This document shows positions 43,585-52,017 of a stretch of 58,396 bases of DNA, in pieces. The translations under genes and the position numbers were made by a program. The notes beneath the pieces are model-generated. The model was not told where the DNA came from. It saw nothing but the letters and a program-made list of their open reading frames with translations, and did no database searches. Source of the DNA: an uncultured bacterium (GTDB lineage: Bacteria; Bacillota; Clostridia; Oscillospirales; Ruminococcaceae); contig CAJMLV010000017.1 of assembly GCA_905214345.1 (NCBI GenBank), positions 1-58,396 of the forward strand, in the 5' to 3' direction. Position 1 is the first letter of the stretch. Every line of letters begins with the position of its first letter.

Positions 43585-43617
43585 CCCGGAAAAGGGAAGG
43601 CTGCCGGGCCTTTTTGT
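43585..43617 (+). terminator. Weak intrinsic terminator
   Basis: CCCGG (43585-43589) pairs with CCGGG (43604-43608), followed by TTTTTG. The stem is short. Confidence 0.5.
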
Positions 43618-43696
43618 TTGTGGCGGGGCGGCATACAGGCAGGGGAGAGCGCATAGGTTTTTGGCATGGGCAAGATCCGTTTCGGGAGGTGATACC

Positions 43697-44512
43697 ATGT
43701 GGGAGGATGCGACCCCCAAACCGGTGCAGGACCCTGTGCCGCCGCCCAAAAACGGCCCCAAAAAACCGGAAAAGCAGGGGGACTTTGTGCTGCTGGTGCA
43801 GGTGATCCTGTGCCTTCTTCTGTTCGGATTTTTGTATACTGCCAAGTTCATGGGCTGGCCGGTCTACCGGCAGTTCCGTACCGACTTCAACACCGCCATG
43901 CAGGCCCCCGGACCGCAGATATTCGGCGAGGACCGGAATTTCCTCAAGTTCACACAGCAGGCCTGTACGGATTTGTGGCAGTCGGTGCAGGAGGTCATGG
44001 GGGAACTGAAGGCTCCGGAATCAGCCACCGCCGAAACCGCCCGCCCGGTACACGCTGCCGGCAAAGCTGCCCCGGCGGGGTGCAGCAGTGAGTGCTACCT
44101 GCCGGAATTTTCTCTGGTCTTTCCGCTGCCGGACGGTATCGGCGCGGGCACTTCCGGTTACGGCTGGCGCACCGACCCTGTGGGCGGCAAAAAGCAGGAG
44201 TTCCACACGGGCGCTGATCTTTCCGCCGCCGAAGGCACCCCTGTCATGGCGGCGGCTGCCGGGGTCGTGCGGGTGGCGGGCACACACGGCAGTTACGGAA
44301 ATTACATCCGCATCCTGCACCGGAACGGGGACGAGACCCTCTATGCCCACATGCAGTATCTGTATGTGCATGCGGGGCAGAGCGTGGAACAGGGGCAGGT
44401 GATCGGCGCATCGGGGCAGACAGGCAACGTCACCGGTCCGCACCTGCATTTTGAACTTTTTCATGAGGGCGTCCGCTATGACCCGTCCCAGGCGCTGGAA
44501 GAAGCTCTCTGA
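43697..44512 (+). CDS. Membrane-anchored M23 (LytM-like) peptidase, SpoIVFA-like layout
   Basis: A 271-residue protein with a proline/lysine-rich cytoplasmic start, one membrane helix (31-47), a linker, and a C-terminal M23 domain. The M23 zinc ligands are present: His170 and Asp174 in HTGAD, and His249 and His251 in GPHLHFEL. It could therefore be an active peptidoglycan endopeptidase. The layout and the downstream M50 gene recall SpoIVFA-SpoIVFB. The frame starts at 43661, but the ATG at 43697 has GGGAGGTG upstream. Confidence 0.85.
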   Translation: MWEDATPKPVQDPVPPPKNGPKKPEKQGDFVLLVQVILCLLLFGFLYTAKFMGWPVYRQFRTDFNTAMQAPGPQIFGEDRNFLKFTQQACTDLWQSVQEVMGELKAPESATAETARPVHAAGKAAPAGCSSECYLPEFSLVFPLPDGIGAGTSGYGWRTDPVGGKKQEFHTGADLSAAEGTPVMAAAAGVVRVAGTHGSYGNYIRILHRNGDETLYAHMQYLYVHAGQSVEQGQVIGASGQTGNVTGPHLHFELFHEGVRYDPSQALEEAL

Positions 44513-44927
44513 ATCCCCGGTCCGGCTGAAGGACCCGCTGCCCACCCTGTTTTTGCTGGCGCTGACACTGATGTATGACCACACCGGGGTGCTGCGGTGG
44601 GGCTTGCTCAGTGCGGTTCTGCACGAATGCGGGCACTTGGTTGCCTGGGCGGTTCTGGTGCGGCGTGTGCCCCGGCTGGAGATTTCCCCCGGAGGTATCT
44701 GTCTGTGCATGCGGGGTGTGGCGCTGCCTCCTGTCCGGGAACGGATGCTGGCGGCCGCAGGACCGCTGACCAACCTGCTGCTCTGCGCCGCCGGGGTGGG
44801 GGCGATGGAACTGTGGGGATATACCTACGCCGGGTACTGGTTCGTTTCGGCCAATCTTTTGCTGGGCACTTTCAACCTGCTGCCTTTGCCGGGACTGGAC
44901 GGCGCCCGGCTTTTTCTGCCGGGCTGA
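44478..44927 (+). CDS. M50-family intramembrane metalloprotease, SpoIVFB-like
   Basis: A compact 149-residue site-2-protease-like membrane protein. HECGH (49-53) supplies the zinc ligands and catalytic Glu, and 'NLLPLPGLDGARL' near the end supplies the third ligand (Asp141). It overlaps the M23 gene by 35 bp, indicating coupled translation. The ATG at 44478 follows a GAGGGCG site; upstream in-frame starts at 44451 and 44463 are possible. The substrate is unknown, and no pro-sigma factor gene is nearby. Confidence 0.82.
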   Translation: MTRPRRWKKLSESPVRLKDPLPTLFLLALTLMYDHTGVLRWGLLSAVLHECGHLVAWAVLVRRVPRLEISPGGICLCMRGVALPPVRERMLAAAGPLTNLLLCAAGVGAMELWGYTYAGYWFVSANLLLGTFNLLPLPGLDGARLFLPG

Positions 44928-44935
44928 ATCCATAT

Positions 44936-44964
44936 TTGCATTTGGCAGGGGAATCGGGTACAAT
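44936..44964 (+). promoter_or_regulatory. Candidate promoter of the radical SAM operon
   Basis: TTGCAT (44936-44941), 17 bp, TACAAT (44959-44964). Confidence 0.65.
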
Positions 44965-44999
44965 AACAGAAGTATAAAATGATGGAAGGATGGGACACC

Positions 45000-46865
45000 A
45001 TGACAGAGTTCTCCCACCAGCTGAAAGAAGCTCTCAGCCTGGTCCAGAAGCCGGGGCGCTACACCGGCGGCGAACCGGGCTGCACCTATAAGGATAAAAG
45101 CAAGGTCGATGTGCGCATGGCCTTCTGCTTCCCCGATACCTACGAAGTGGGCATGTCCTTTCTGGGGGAAAAGATCCTCTACGAACTGCTCAACCGCCAC
45201 GAAAACTGGTGGTGTGAGCGTGCCTTCATGCCCTGGGTGGATATGAAGGAACAGATGGAACGGCTGAATATTCCTCTCTACTGCCTGGAAAGCAAGGACC
45301 CGCTCTCCGACTTTGACATTGTGGGCTTCACCCTGGAATACGAGCTGTGCTACACCAACATCCTGGCCATGCTGCGCATGTCCGGCATCCCTCTGCGTGC
45401 TGCCGACCGTGACGAAAGCTGGCCGCTGGTCATTGCGGGCGGTCCCTGCGTGTGCAACGCCGAGCCTATGGCGGATTTCTTTGATGTGATGCAGCTGGGC
45501 GAAGGCGAACAGATGCTGCAGGACATCTGCGCCGCGGTGGAATACGCCAAGAAAAACGGCCTGAACAAGGAACAGCTGCTTTTGAATCTGGCCAAGATTC
45601 CCGGCGTGTATGTGCCTTCTTTCTATGATGTGACCTATGAAGAAGATGGCCGCATCCGCGCCATCACTCCCAACCGTCCGGGTGTGCCGGAGCGAGTGAC
45701 CAAGGCCATTGTCAAGGATATGGATTCCTTCCCGCCGCCGGAAAACTTTGTGGTGCCCATCGTGGGTGCCATACAGGACCGTGCCTGCGTGGAAGTGCTG
45801 CGCGGCTGCGTGCGCGGCTGCCGCTTCTGCCAGGCGGGGCAGATCTACCGTCCTTTCCGGGAACGCTCCCCTAAGATGATCAGCGATTACGCCCGCACCC
45901 TGTGCCGCAACACCGGCTATGACGAGCTGAGCCTGACCAGCCTTTCCACCTCCGACCATTCCCGCCTGGAGGAGATCCTGGACAACCTCAATTCCTGGGC
46001 CGAGGCCGACCACGTCAGCCTGTCGTTGCCTTCTCTCCGGGTGGACAACTTCTCCCAGTCGTTGGTGGAAAAGACCACCCGCGTGCGCAAGAGCGGCCTG
46101 ACCTTCGCCGCCGAAGCGGGGACCCAGCGCCTGCGGGACGTCATCAACAAGAACGTGACCTGGGACCAGATCGAGCGTGGCTGCCGCATTGCTTTCAGTG
46201 AGGGGTATACCTCGGTGAAGCTCTACTTCATGATGGGCCTGCCCACCGAGACCATGGAGGACATCAAGGGTATTGCGGACACCGCCCAGCAGGTGGTGGA
46301 CTTGTTCTACAAAATTCCCGACCGGCCGAAAGGCAAGGGTGTGCAGGTGACCATCAGCGTGGCCTGCTTCGTGCCCAAACCGGACACGCCTTTCCAGTTC
46401 TGCGCCCAGGATACCCGGGAACAGCTGCGGGAAAAGCAGAAGTACCTGCTCAGCTGCGTACACTCCCGCAAGATCAAGGTCAACTACCATGACAGTGCCA
46501 CCAGCGTGCTGGAAGGCATCTTCGCTAAGGGCGACCGCCGTCTGGGCAAGGTCATCGAGACCGCCTTTGAAAATGGAGCTTTCTTTGACACCTGGGAAGA
46601 ATTTTTCGACTACGACCGTTGGCTGCAAGCCTTTGCCGAATGCGGCATCGACCCGGATTTCTACAACTACCGTGCTTTGGCGCTGGACGAGGTGACCCCC
46701 TGGTCCCATCTGGACGTGGGCGTCAGCCAGGCTTTCCTGGCCAGGGAATACCAGAAGGCGCTGCGCGCCGAGACCACTCAACCCTGCAACCGCCAGTGCA
46801 GCGGCTGCGGAGCCAACAAACTGCTGGGAGGGCCGTGCTTTGCTTACGATCAGGATCAGCTTTGA
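45000..46865 (+). CDS. B12-binding radical SAM protein (TIGR03960-like)
   Basis: A 621-residue protein. The N-terminal B12-binding-type region (about 30-200) is followed by a radical SAM core with C-x3-C-x2-C at Cys270, Cys274 and Cys277 (RGCVRGCRFC), and a C-terminal Cys-rich end 'CNRQCSGCGANK'. This two-domain layout plus the downstream DUF2344 gene is a widely conserved clostridial pair of unknown reaction, often near ribosomal-protein genes. rplS follows the pair here. ATG 45000 is chosen for its GGAAGG site; ATG 44979 is possible. Confidence 0.85.
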   Translation: MTEFSHQLKEALSLVQKPGRYTGGEPGCTYKDKSKVDVRMAFCFPDTYEVGMSFLGEKILYELLNRHENWWCERAFMPWVDMKEQMERLNIPLYCLESKDPLSDFDIVGFTLEYELCYTNILAMLRMSGIPLRAADRDESWPLVIAGGPCVCNAEPMADFFDVMQLGEGEQMLQDICAAVEYAKKNGLNKEQLLLNLAKIPGVYVPSFYDVTYEEDGRIRAITPNRPGVPERVTKAIVKDMDSFPPPENFVVPIVGAIQDRACVEVLRGCVRGCRFCQAGQIYRPFRERSPKMISDYARTLCRNTGYDELSLTSLSTSDHSRLEEILDNLNSWAEADHVSLSLPSLRVDNFSQSLVEKTTRVRKSGLTFAAEAGTQRLRDVINKNVTWDQIERGCRIAFSEGYTSVKLYFMMGLPTETMEDIKGIADTAQQVVDLFYKIPDRPKGKGVQVTISVACFVPKPDTPFQFCAQDTREQLREKQKYLLSCVHSRKIKVNYHDSATSVLEGIFAKGDRRLGKVIETAFENGAFFDTWEEFFDYDRWLQAFAECGIDPDFYNYRALALDEVTPWSHLDVGVSQAFLAREYQKALRAETTQPCNRQCSGCGANKLLGGPCFAYDQDQL

Positions 46866-47490
46866 AAAACGTGCCGAGGCCGCTTATATTTCGCTGCTGG
46901 ATCTGCAGCGGGTGTTCCAGCGTATTCTCAAGCGCAGCGGTCTGCCGGTGTATTACACCCAGGGGTTCAATCCCCACATTTATCTGTCTTTTGCCAGCCC
47001 GCTCTCTCTGGGGCAGGAAAGCCTGTGCGAAAGCTGCGAGGTCAAGACCGCCGAGGAAAACCCTGACCTGAGCGCCTGGAAGGAGACCCTGCAGCCCTTC
47101 ATGCCCAGGGGCATCGTCATCCATTCGGTGGCTCCCGCCAAGGAGAAGAGCAGCGAGATCGGCTTTGCTGATTACACCATCACCCTGCCTGCATCGGCAG
47201 AGGAGGCTCTCGTGGCCTATAATGCCGCCGAGTCCGCCGTCATCAGCAAAAAGACCAAGCGGGGCAGCAAGGATGTGGACCTGAAAACCTACATCCCCCG
47301 GCTGGACTATAAAAAAGAAGGGAACAGCCTTTCTTTCTCGGTGCGCATGCCCTGTGCTTCCGGCGAAGGGGTCAACCTGAACCCTTCGCTGCTGCTGGGG
47401 CACCTGCAGCAGACCCACGCCATCCCGCCCTGGCAGTGTGAGGTGCTCCGCACGCAGCTTTACACAAAAAACGGCGCAATTTTTTGTTGA
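46840..47490 (+). CDS. DUF2344 (TIGR03936-family) radical SAM partner protein
   Basis: A 216-residue protein starting 'LTIRISFEKRAEAAYISLLDLQRVFQRIL...SGLPVYYTQGFNPH', the typical N-terminus of DUF2344, which is usually encoded next to or fused with the B12-binding radical SAM protein. It overlaps that gene by 26 bp. TTG start at 46840 with GGGAGG 7 nt upstream. Its function is unknown; it presumably cooperates with the radical SAM enzyme in modifying a translation-related substrate (inference). Confidence 0.85.
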   Translation: MLTIRISFEKRAEAAYISLLDLQRVFQRILKRSGLPVYYTQGFNPHIYLSFASPLSLGQESLCESCEVKTAEENPDLSAWKETLQPFMPRGIVIHSVAPAKEKSSEIGFADYTITLPASAEEALVAYNAAESAVISKKTKRGSKDVDLKTYIPRLDYKKEGNSLSFSVRMPCASGEGVNLNPSLLLGHLQQTHAIPPWQCEVLRTQLYTKNGAIFC

Positions 47491-47506
47491 TTTGCCAAAA
47501 TAAGGC

Positions 47507-47535
47507 TTGCAAAAACTGCGTTGGTATGGTATGAT
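47507..47535 (+). promoter_or_regulatory. Promoter of rplS
   Basis: TTGCAA (47507-47512), 17 bp, TATGAT (47530-47535). Confidence 0.75.
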
Positions 47536-47541
47536 ATTCGA

Positions 47542-47649
47542 GCGTTAGTACGCCGGGCCACCGGCGAGGTAATGACAAATCATTATACAGGCGGTCCTCT
47601 GCCCGCTTTTTTGAGGCATGAACGTCGGAAAACATGGAGGAATTGATCA
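47542..47649 (+). promoter_or_regulatory. Structured rplS leader (possible L19 leader)
   Basis: The roughly 108-nt leader has three hairpins: CGCCGG/CCGGCG (47551-47566), AATGA/TCATT (47571-47584), and GCGG/CCGC followed by six T (about 47593-47616). The last resembles an attenuator. Ribosomal-protein leaders that bind the encoded protein are known upstream of rplS in Firmicutes, but identity with that family was not tested. Confidence 0.5.
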
Positions 47650-47991
47650 ATGGACGCAATGAAGAAATTGACCGAGGGCATGATCAAAGAGAACCGCCCG
47701 CAGTTCGAAGTCGGCGACACCGTCCGCGTGTCTGTCCGTATCAAGGAAGGCGACAAGGAGCGTATCCAGGCCTTTGAAGGCACTGTCATCGCGAAGAAGC
47801 ACGGCGGTATCGCCGAGACCTTCACCGTCCGCCGCACTTCTTACGGCGTCGGCGTCGAGCGCGTGTTCCCTGTGAACAGCCCCTTTGTTGAAAAGGTGGA
47901 AGTTGTCCGCCGCGGCAAGGTTCGTCGTGCCAAGCTGTTCTATCTGCGCAGCCGCACCGGCAAGGCCGCCAAGGTCAAGGCGCGTATCTGA
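47650..47991 (+). CDS. rplS: Ribosomal protein L19
   Basis: A 113-residue 50S protein at the subunit interface. Conserved blocks are 'RPQFEVGDTVRVSVRIKEGDKERIQAFEGTVI', 'GGIAETFTVRRTSYGVGVERVFPVNSPFVEKVEV' and 'GKVRRAKLFYLRSRTGKAAKVK'. It heads the conserved order rplS-lepB-rbgA-rnhB-yraN. AGGAGG-like site (TGGAGG) 10 nt before the ATG. Confidence 0.98.
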   Translation: MDAMKKLTEGMIKENRPQFEVGDTVRVSVRIKEGDKERIQAFEGTVIAKKHGGIAETFTVRRTSYGVGVERVFPVNSPFVEKVEVVRRGKVRRAKLFYLRSRTGKAAKVKARI

Positions 47992-48030
47992 GAAATTCGC
48001 AAAATCCGGCCGCGTAAAAACGGCCGCGAA

Positions 48031-48058
48031 GGGGGAGGACGGTTGGCGTTCTCCCTTT
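48031..48058 (+). terminator. Terminator-like hairpin after rplS
   Basis: GGGAG pairs with CTCCC across a 13-nt loop and is followed by TTTTT. An inverted CGGCCG pair precedes it. It would reduce read-through into lepB. Confidence 0.6.
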
Positions 48059-48107
48059 TTGCGTTTACAGGAAACTTTTATTATATCAATCAACAGGGGG
48101 TGATGAC

Positions 48108-48650
48108 ATGCCGCAGGAAGAATCTGTGCGGGACCGGTTCAACCGGCAGTTCAAGCGCAACCGGGATCTTCTGGAATGGTTCGAAGCCATCGTGCTGGCC
48201 ATTGTGGCGGTGGCGCTGGTGTTTACCTTCGGTGTGCGCATGATCCGGGTGGACGGCCACTCCATGTATCCCACCCTGCAGGACGGCGAACGGCTGCTGA
48301 TCTCCAGCCTGCCCTATACGCCGCAGTACGGCGACATCGTGGTCATCGATGAATATACCTCCTATGGCCGCCCGCTGGTCAAGCGGGTCATCGGCATGGC
48401 GGGGGATACCATCAACATCGATTTCGAGAACGGCATCGTTTACCGCAACGGCAACGCCCTGGACGAGCCCTACACCGCCGAACCCACCTATCTGCAGGAA
48501 ACGGTGACCTTTCCCGTCACCGTGCCGGAAGGCTGTATTTTTGTGATGGGTGATAACCGCAACAACTCCACCGACAGCCGCTCCGCCAGCGTGGGCTTTA
48601 TTGATACCCGCGATGTGCTGGGCCGTGTCATCATGCAGGTGCCGCTATGA
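48108..48650 (+). CDS. lepB: Signal peptidase I
   Basis: A 180-residue membrane protease with one N-terminal helix (about 25-45). Catalytic Ser52 is in DGHSMYPTL and the Lys92 general base in VKRVIGMAGD; MGDNRNNSTDSR (box E) lies near the C-terminus. It cleaves signal peptides from exported preproteins on the outer face of the membrane. The stop overlaps the rbgA start by 4 bp. Confidence 0.95.
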   Translation: MPQEESVRDRFNRQFKRNRDLLEWFEAIVLAIVAVALVFTFGVRMIRVDGHSMYPTLQDGERLLISSLPYTPQYGDIVVIDEYTSYGRPLVKRVIGMAGDTINIDFENGIVYRNGNALDEPYTAEPTYLQETVTFPVTVPEGCIFVMGDNRNNSTDSRSASVGFIDTRDVLGRVIMQVPL

Positions 48651-49570
48651 GTGAAGACATCATCAATCGCCGCCAGATCCACTGGTTCCCCGGGCACATG
48701 GCAAAAACCCTGCGCCTGATGGAAACCGAGATCCGCAACGTGGACTGTGTTTTGCAGGTGCTGGATGCCCGCATCCCGCTGTCCAGCCTGAATCCGGAAA
48801 TCGAGCGCATCACCCAGGGCAAACCCCACCTGTATGTGCTGAACAAGGCCGACCTGGCCGACCCGGAGATCACCAAGCAGTGGCTGGCTTATTTCCGGGA
48901 AGCGGGCGCGGGCTGTCTGCCTATGGACTCCAAACAGAAGGGCAAGGCCGGCGCCGCCAAGGAACTCATCGAGAAGGAACTGGGCGCGCTGATGGAGCGC
49001 CGCAAGGCCCGGGGCATGGTGGGCGCCCGTATCCGGGTGATGATCGTGGGCATCCCCAACGTGGGCAAGTCCACCTTCATCAACTCCTTTGCGGGCACTA
49101 CCCGCGCCAAGGCTGCCAACAAGCCCGGCGTGACCCGCGGCAAACAGTGGATCACCGTGGGCAACTACGATCTGATGGACATGCCCGGCGTGCTGTGGAA
49201 GAAGTTCGATTCCTTGCAGACCGCCGCCAACCTGGCTTTCATCGGTTCCATCCGGGACGATATTCTGGACATTGAGGAACTGGCCTGCGGTCTGTTGGAG
49301 AGCGTGCGCCAGATCTACCCCCAGCGCCTGCTGGAACGCTACAAGCTGGAGGAAACCGCCCTGGAACTGCCGCCCTACGACCTGCTGCAGGCCATCGGCG
49401 CCAAGCGCGGTATGCTGATTTCCGGCGGGGAAGTGGACGCCGAGCGCGCCGCCCGCATGCTGGTGGGTGAATTCCGCGCCAGCAAGTGGGGCCGCATCTC
49501 GCTGGAACGCCCGCCCCAGCGCCCCCAGGACATTGAATGGGAGGACGACGATGCCCCGCAAGACGATTGA
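48647..49570 (+). CDS. rbgA: Ribosome biogenesis GTPase RbgA (YlqF)
   Basis: A 307-residue circularly permuted GTPase: the G4 motif NKAD comes before the P-loop GIPNVGKST (135-143), then 'GVTRGKQW' (G2) and DMPG (G3). 'HWFPGHMAKTLR' at the N-terminus and the C-terminal ANTAR-like helical region match RbgA, which is needed for late 50S assembly. Start overlaps lepB; the stop lies inside the beginning of rnhB. Confidence 0.96.
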   Translation: MSEDIINRRQIHWFPGHMAKTLRLMETEIRNVDCVLQVLDARIPLSSLNPEIERITQGKPHLYVLNKADLADPEITKQWLAYFREAGAGCLPMDSKQKGKAGAAKELIEKELGALMERRKARGMVGARIRVMIVGIPNVGKSTFINSFAGTTRAKAANKPGVTRGKQWITVGNYDLMDMPGVLWKKFDSLQTAANLAFIGSIRDDILDIEELACGLLESVRQIYPQRLLERYKLEETALELPPYDLLQAIGAKRGMLISGGEVDAERAARMLVGEFRASKWGRISLERPPQRPQDIEWEDDDAPQDD

Positions 49571-50174
49571 TTTCACCCTGCTGTATGAGTATGACGAAGC
49601 CCTGCGCACCGAGTGCGGTGTGCTGTGCGGCGTGGACGAAGCCGGGCGCGGCCCGCTGTGCGGGCCGGTGTGCTGCGGTGCAGTCATTCTGGACCCTGCC
49701 AACCCCATCCCCGGGGTGACCGACTCCAAAAAGCTCAGCGAAAAGCGGCGGGAAGAACTGTACGAGGAGATCACCCAGAAAGCCCTGGCCTGGCATGTGG
49801 AGTTCGTTTCTCCCCAGGAAATCGACGAAAAGAACATCCTGTGGGCCACCATGGCGGGTATGACCCGGGCGGTACAGGCCCTGGGGCAGAAGCCCGGCCT
49901 GGTGCTGGTGGACGGCAACCGCTGCCCGCCGGACTTAGGATTTCCTTCCCGGCCGGTGGTCAAGGGTGATGCCACCAGCGCTTCCATCGCGGCGGCGTCC
50001 ATCCTGGCCAAGGTCAGCCGTGACCGCTACATGCTGGAACTGGATGCGCAGTATCCCCAGTATCAGCTGGCCAGGCACAAGGGCTATCCCACCGCCCTGC
50101 ATTACCAGCTGATCCAGCAGTACGGTATCCAGCCCTTCTACCGCCGCAGCTTTCTGAAAAAGCTGGGGTACTGA
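49551..50174 (+). CDS. rnhB: Ribonuclease HII
   Basis: A 207-residue enzyme that cuts RNA-DNA hybrids and single ribonucleotides in DNA. Acidic residues Asp29 and Glu30 lie in GVDEAGRGPLCGP, with further catalytic positions in 'LVLVDGNR' and the 'KGDATSASIAAASILAKVSRDR' signature. The frame extends back to 49467, but the ATG at 49551 follows a GGGAGG site. It overlaps rbgA by 20 bp. Confidence 0.96.
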   Translation: MPRKTIDFTLLYEYDEALRTECGVLCGVDEAGRGPLCGPVCCGAVILDPANPIPGVTDSKKLSEKRREELYEEITQKALAWHVEFVSPQEIDEKNILWATMAGMTRAVQALGQKPGLVLVDGNRCPPDLGFPSRPVVKGDATSASIAAASILAKVSRDRYMLELDAQYPQYQLARHKGYPTALHYQLIQQYGIQPFYRRSFLKKLGY

Positions 50175-50176
50175 GA

Positions 50177-50539
50177 ATGGCAGCCGACAAGCCCCTGGGG
50201 GCCACGGGGGAAGCCGTGGCCGCCAAGTATTACCAGCAAAACGGGTATCTTTTGCTCAACCACAACTACCGCACCCGCATGGGTGAGGTGGACCTGATTC
50301 TATATAAGGACGGCGGGATCGTGTTTGCCGAGGTCAAGACCCGGACCGATACCCGCAAAGCATCCCCGGCCGAAGCGGTGGACGCCCACAAGCGCCGCTG
50401 CCTGATCGCGGCCGCCCAGCTGTATCTGCAGCGCAGCCCCTATGCGGACGCCCCTGCCCGGTTCGACGTGGTGGAAGTGATTCCCACACCCCGCGGCTGG
50501 CAGGTGCACTGCATCCGGGACGCGTTCCAAATGACATAG
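50177..50539 (+). CDS. YraN family (UPF0102) nuclease-like protein
   Basis: A 120-residue protein with an endonuclease-like core: 'GATGEAVAAKYYQQNGYLLLNHNYRT', 'GEVDLILYKDGGIVFAEVKTRT' with the E-x-K pattern, and 'FDVVEVI'. UPF0102 proteins follow rnhB in many bacteria; their substrate is not settled. The start is 2 bp after the rnhB stop. Confidence 0.92.
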   Translation: MAADKPLGATGEAVAAKYYQQNGYLLLNHNYRTRMGEVDLILYKDGGIVFAEVKTRTDTRKASPAEAVDAHKRRCLIAAAQLYLQRSPYADAPARFDVVEVIPTPRGWQVHCIRDAFQMT

Positions 50540-50556
50540 AGAAAAGGGGAAAGAAC

Positions 50557-52005
50557 ATGCAGTATCAAAGCACACGAAACCATGCGACCGTAGTAACCTC
50601 CTCGGAAGCCATCGTGCGCGGGCTGACGCCGGACGGCGGGCTGTTCGTGCCGCAGGCTTTCCCTGCCGCCGACCTGGAAGGCTGGAAAGACCTGAGCTAT
50701 CCCGAACTGGCCGCCAAGGTCCTGGCGCTGTACCTGACCGACTATGACCCCGAGTTTCTCCGCCGTGCCGCTCATGAAGCTTACGGCGAAGCCTTCGGCG
50801 GCAAGGCTGGTTTTGTGCGCAAGGTCAGCGGAGGGCTGCATTCTCTGGAACTGTGGCACGGCCCCACCAGCGCGTTCAAGGACTACGCGCTCCAGCTCAT
50901 GCCCAAACTGCTGGTGCAGGCCAAGAAGAACCTGAACCGTACTGAGCACACCCGCATCCTGGTGGCCACCTCCGGCGATACCGGCAAGGCCGCCCTGGCC
51001 GGGTATGCCGGACTGGAAGGCATCGACATCGCGGTGTTCTATCCCAATGACGGCACCAGCGAGATCCAGCGCCTGCAGATGGCCACCCAGACCGGGGACA
51101 ATGTGGCCGTGTACGCTGTGCAGGGCAACTTTGACGATGCCCAGACCGGCGTGAAGAAGGTGTTCGGTGATGCCGCCGTGGCCGAAGAACTGGCTGCCCG
51201 GGACATCCGTCTGTCCAGCGCCAACTCCATCAACTGGGGCCGTCTGGCACCCCAGATCGTCTACTACTTCTACGCTTACTTCCGCCTGGCGGAACAGGGC
51301 GAAGTGAAGTGGGGCGAGCCTGTGGATTTCTGTGTGCCCACCGGCAACTTCGGCGACATTCTGGCAGGGTACTATGCCAAGCGCATGGGCCTGCCCGTGG
51401 GCCGTCTGGTCTGCGCGTCCAACCGCAACAACGTCCTCACCGACTTCATCAACACCGGCGTGTACGATAAGCGCCGTGAGTTCTACAAGACCACCTCTCC
51501 GTCCATGGACATCCTGATTTCCAGCAACCTGGAACGCCTTTTGTACCATGTGACCGGGGACGACGCCAAGGTGGCGGCCTGGATGCAGGAACTGAACACC
51601 ACCGGCATCTACAAGGTGGACGAGGCCACCCTGGCCGCCATCCGGGAAAGCTTTGACTGCGGCTGTGCCGGTGACGAGGATGCCGCCGCCCAGATCCGCA
51701 CCCGTTTTGAAGTGGACGGCTACCTGTGCGACCCGCACACGGCGGTGGCTTTCCGTGTGGCGGAAGAAAACCGCACCGCCGCCCCCATGGTGGTGCTGTC
51801 CACTGCCAGCCCCTTCAAGTTCCCCCGGGACGTGCTCGCCGCTTTGGGCGAGACTGTGCCCGACAGCGATTTCGCCGCCATGAAGCAGCTCACCGCCAAG
51901 ACCGGGTGCGAAGCTCCCGCGGCCCTGGCGGCGCTGGAGACTCTGCCGGTGCGCTTTGACACGATCATTGCGCCGGAGGGCATCCGCACGGCGGCGCTGA
52001 GATAA
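50557..52005 (+). CDS. thrC: Threonine synthase
   Basis: A 482-residue PLP enzyme converting O-phosphohomoserine to threonine. PLP lysine Lys109 sits in HGPTSAFKDYALQ; 'VATSGDTGKAALAGYAG' and the glycine-rich 'PTGNFGDILAGYYAK' bind cofactor phosphate. The long N-terminal region places it in the class with yeast and E. coli ThrC. No hom or thrB gene is adjacent. GAAAGAAC-type site before the ATG. Confidence 0.95.
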   Translation: MQYQSTRNHATVVTSSEAIVRGLTPDGGLFVPQAFPAADLEGWKDLSYPELAAKVLALYLTDYDPEFLRRAAHEAYGEAFGGKAGFVRKVSGGLHSLELWHGPTSAFKDYALQLMPKLLVQAKKNLNRTEHTRILVATSGDTGKAALAGYAGLEGIDIAVFYPNDGTSEIQRLQMATQTGDNVAVYAVQGNFDDAQTGVKKVFGDAAVAEELAARDIRLSSANSINWGRLAPQIVYYFYAYFRLAEQGEVKWGEPVDFCVPTGNFGDILAGYYAKRMGLPVGRLVCASNRNNVLTDFINTGVYDKRREFYKTTSPSMDILISSNLERLLYHVTGDDAKVAAWMQELNTTGIYKVDEATLAAIRESFDCGCAGDEDAAAQIRTRFEVDGYLCDPHTAVAFRVAEENRTAAPMVVLSTASPFKFPRDVLAALGETVPDSDFAAMKQLTAKTGCEAPAALAALETLPVRFDTIIAPEGIRTAALR

Positions 52006-52017
52006 AAAGGAAACACT

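Noticed and set aside
43697..44927. Naming the M23/M50 pair spoIVFA/spoIVFB outright
   Set aside because: The layout is similar, but no sporulation gene is nearby and the M23 site appears intact, so only a 'like' assignment is justified.
44430..46781. A 783-codon minus-strand frame opposite the M50 and radical SAM genes
   Set aside because: The same compositional artefact; it spans several well-supported plus-strand genes and lacks recognisable motifs.
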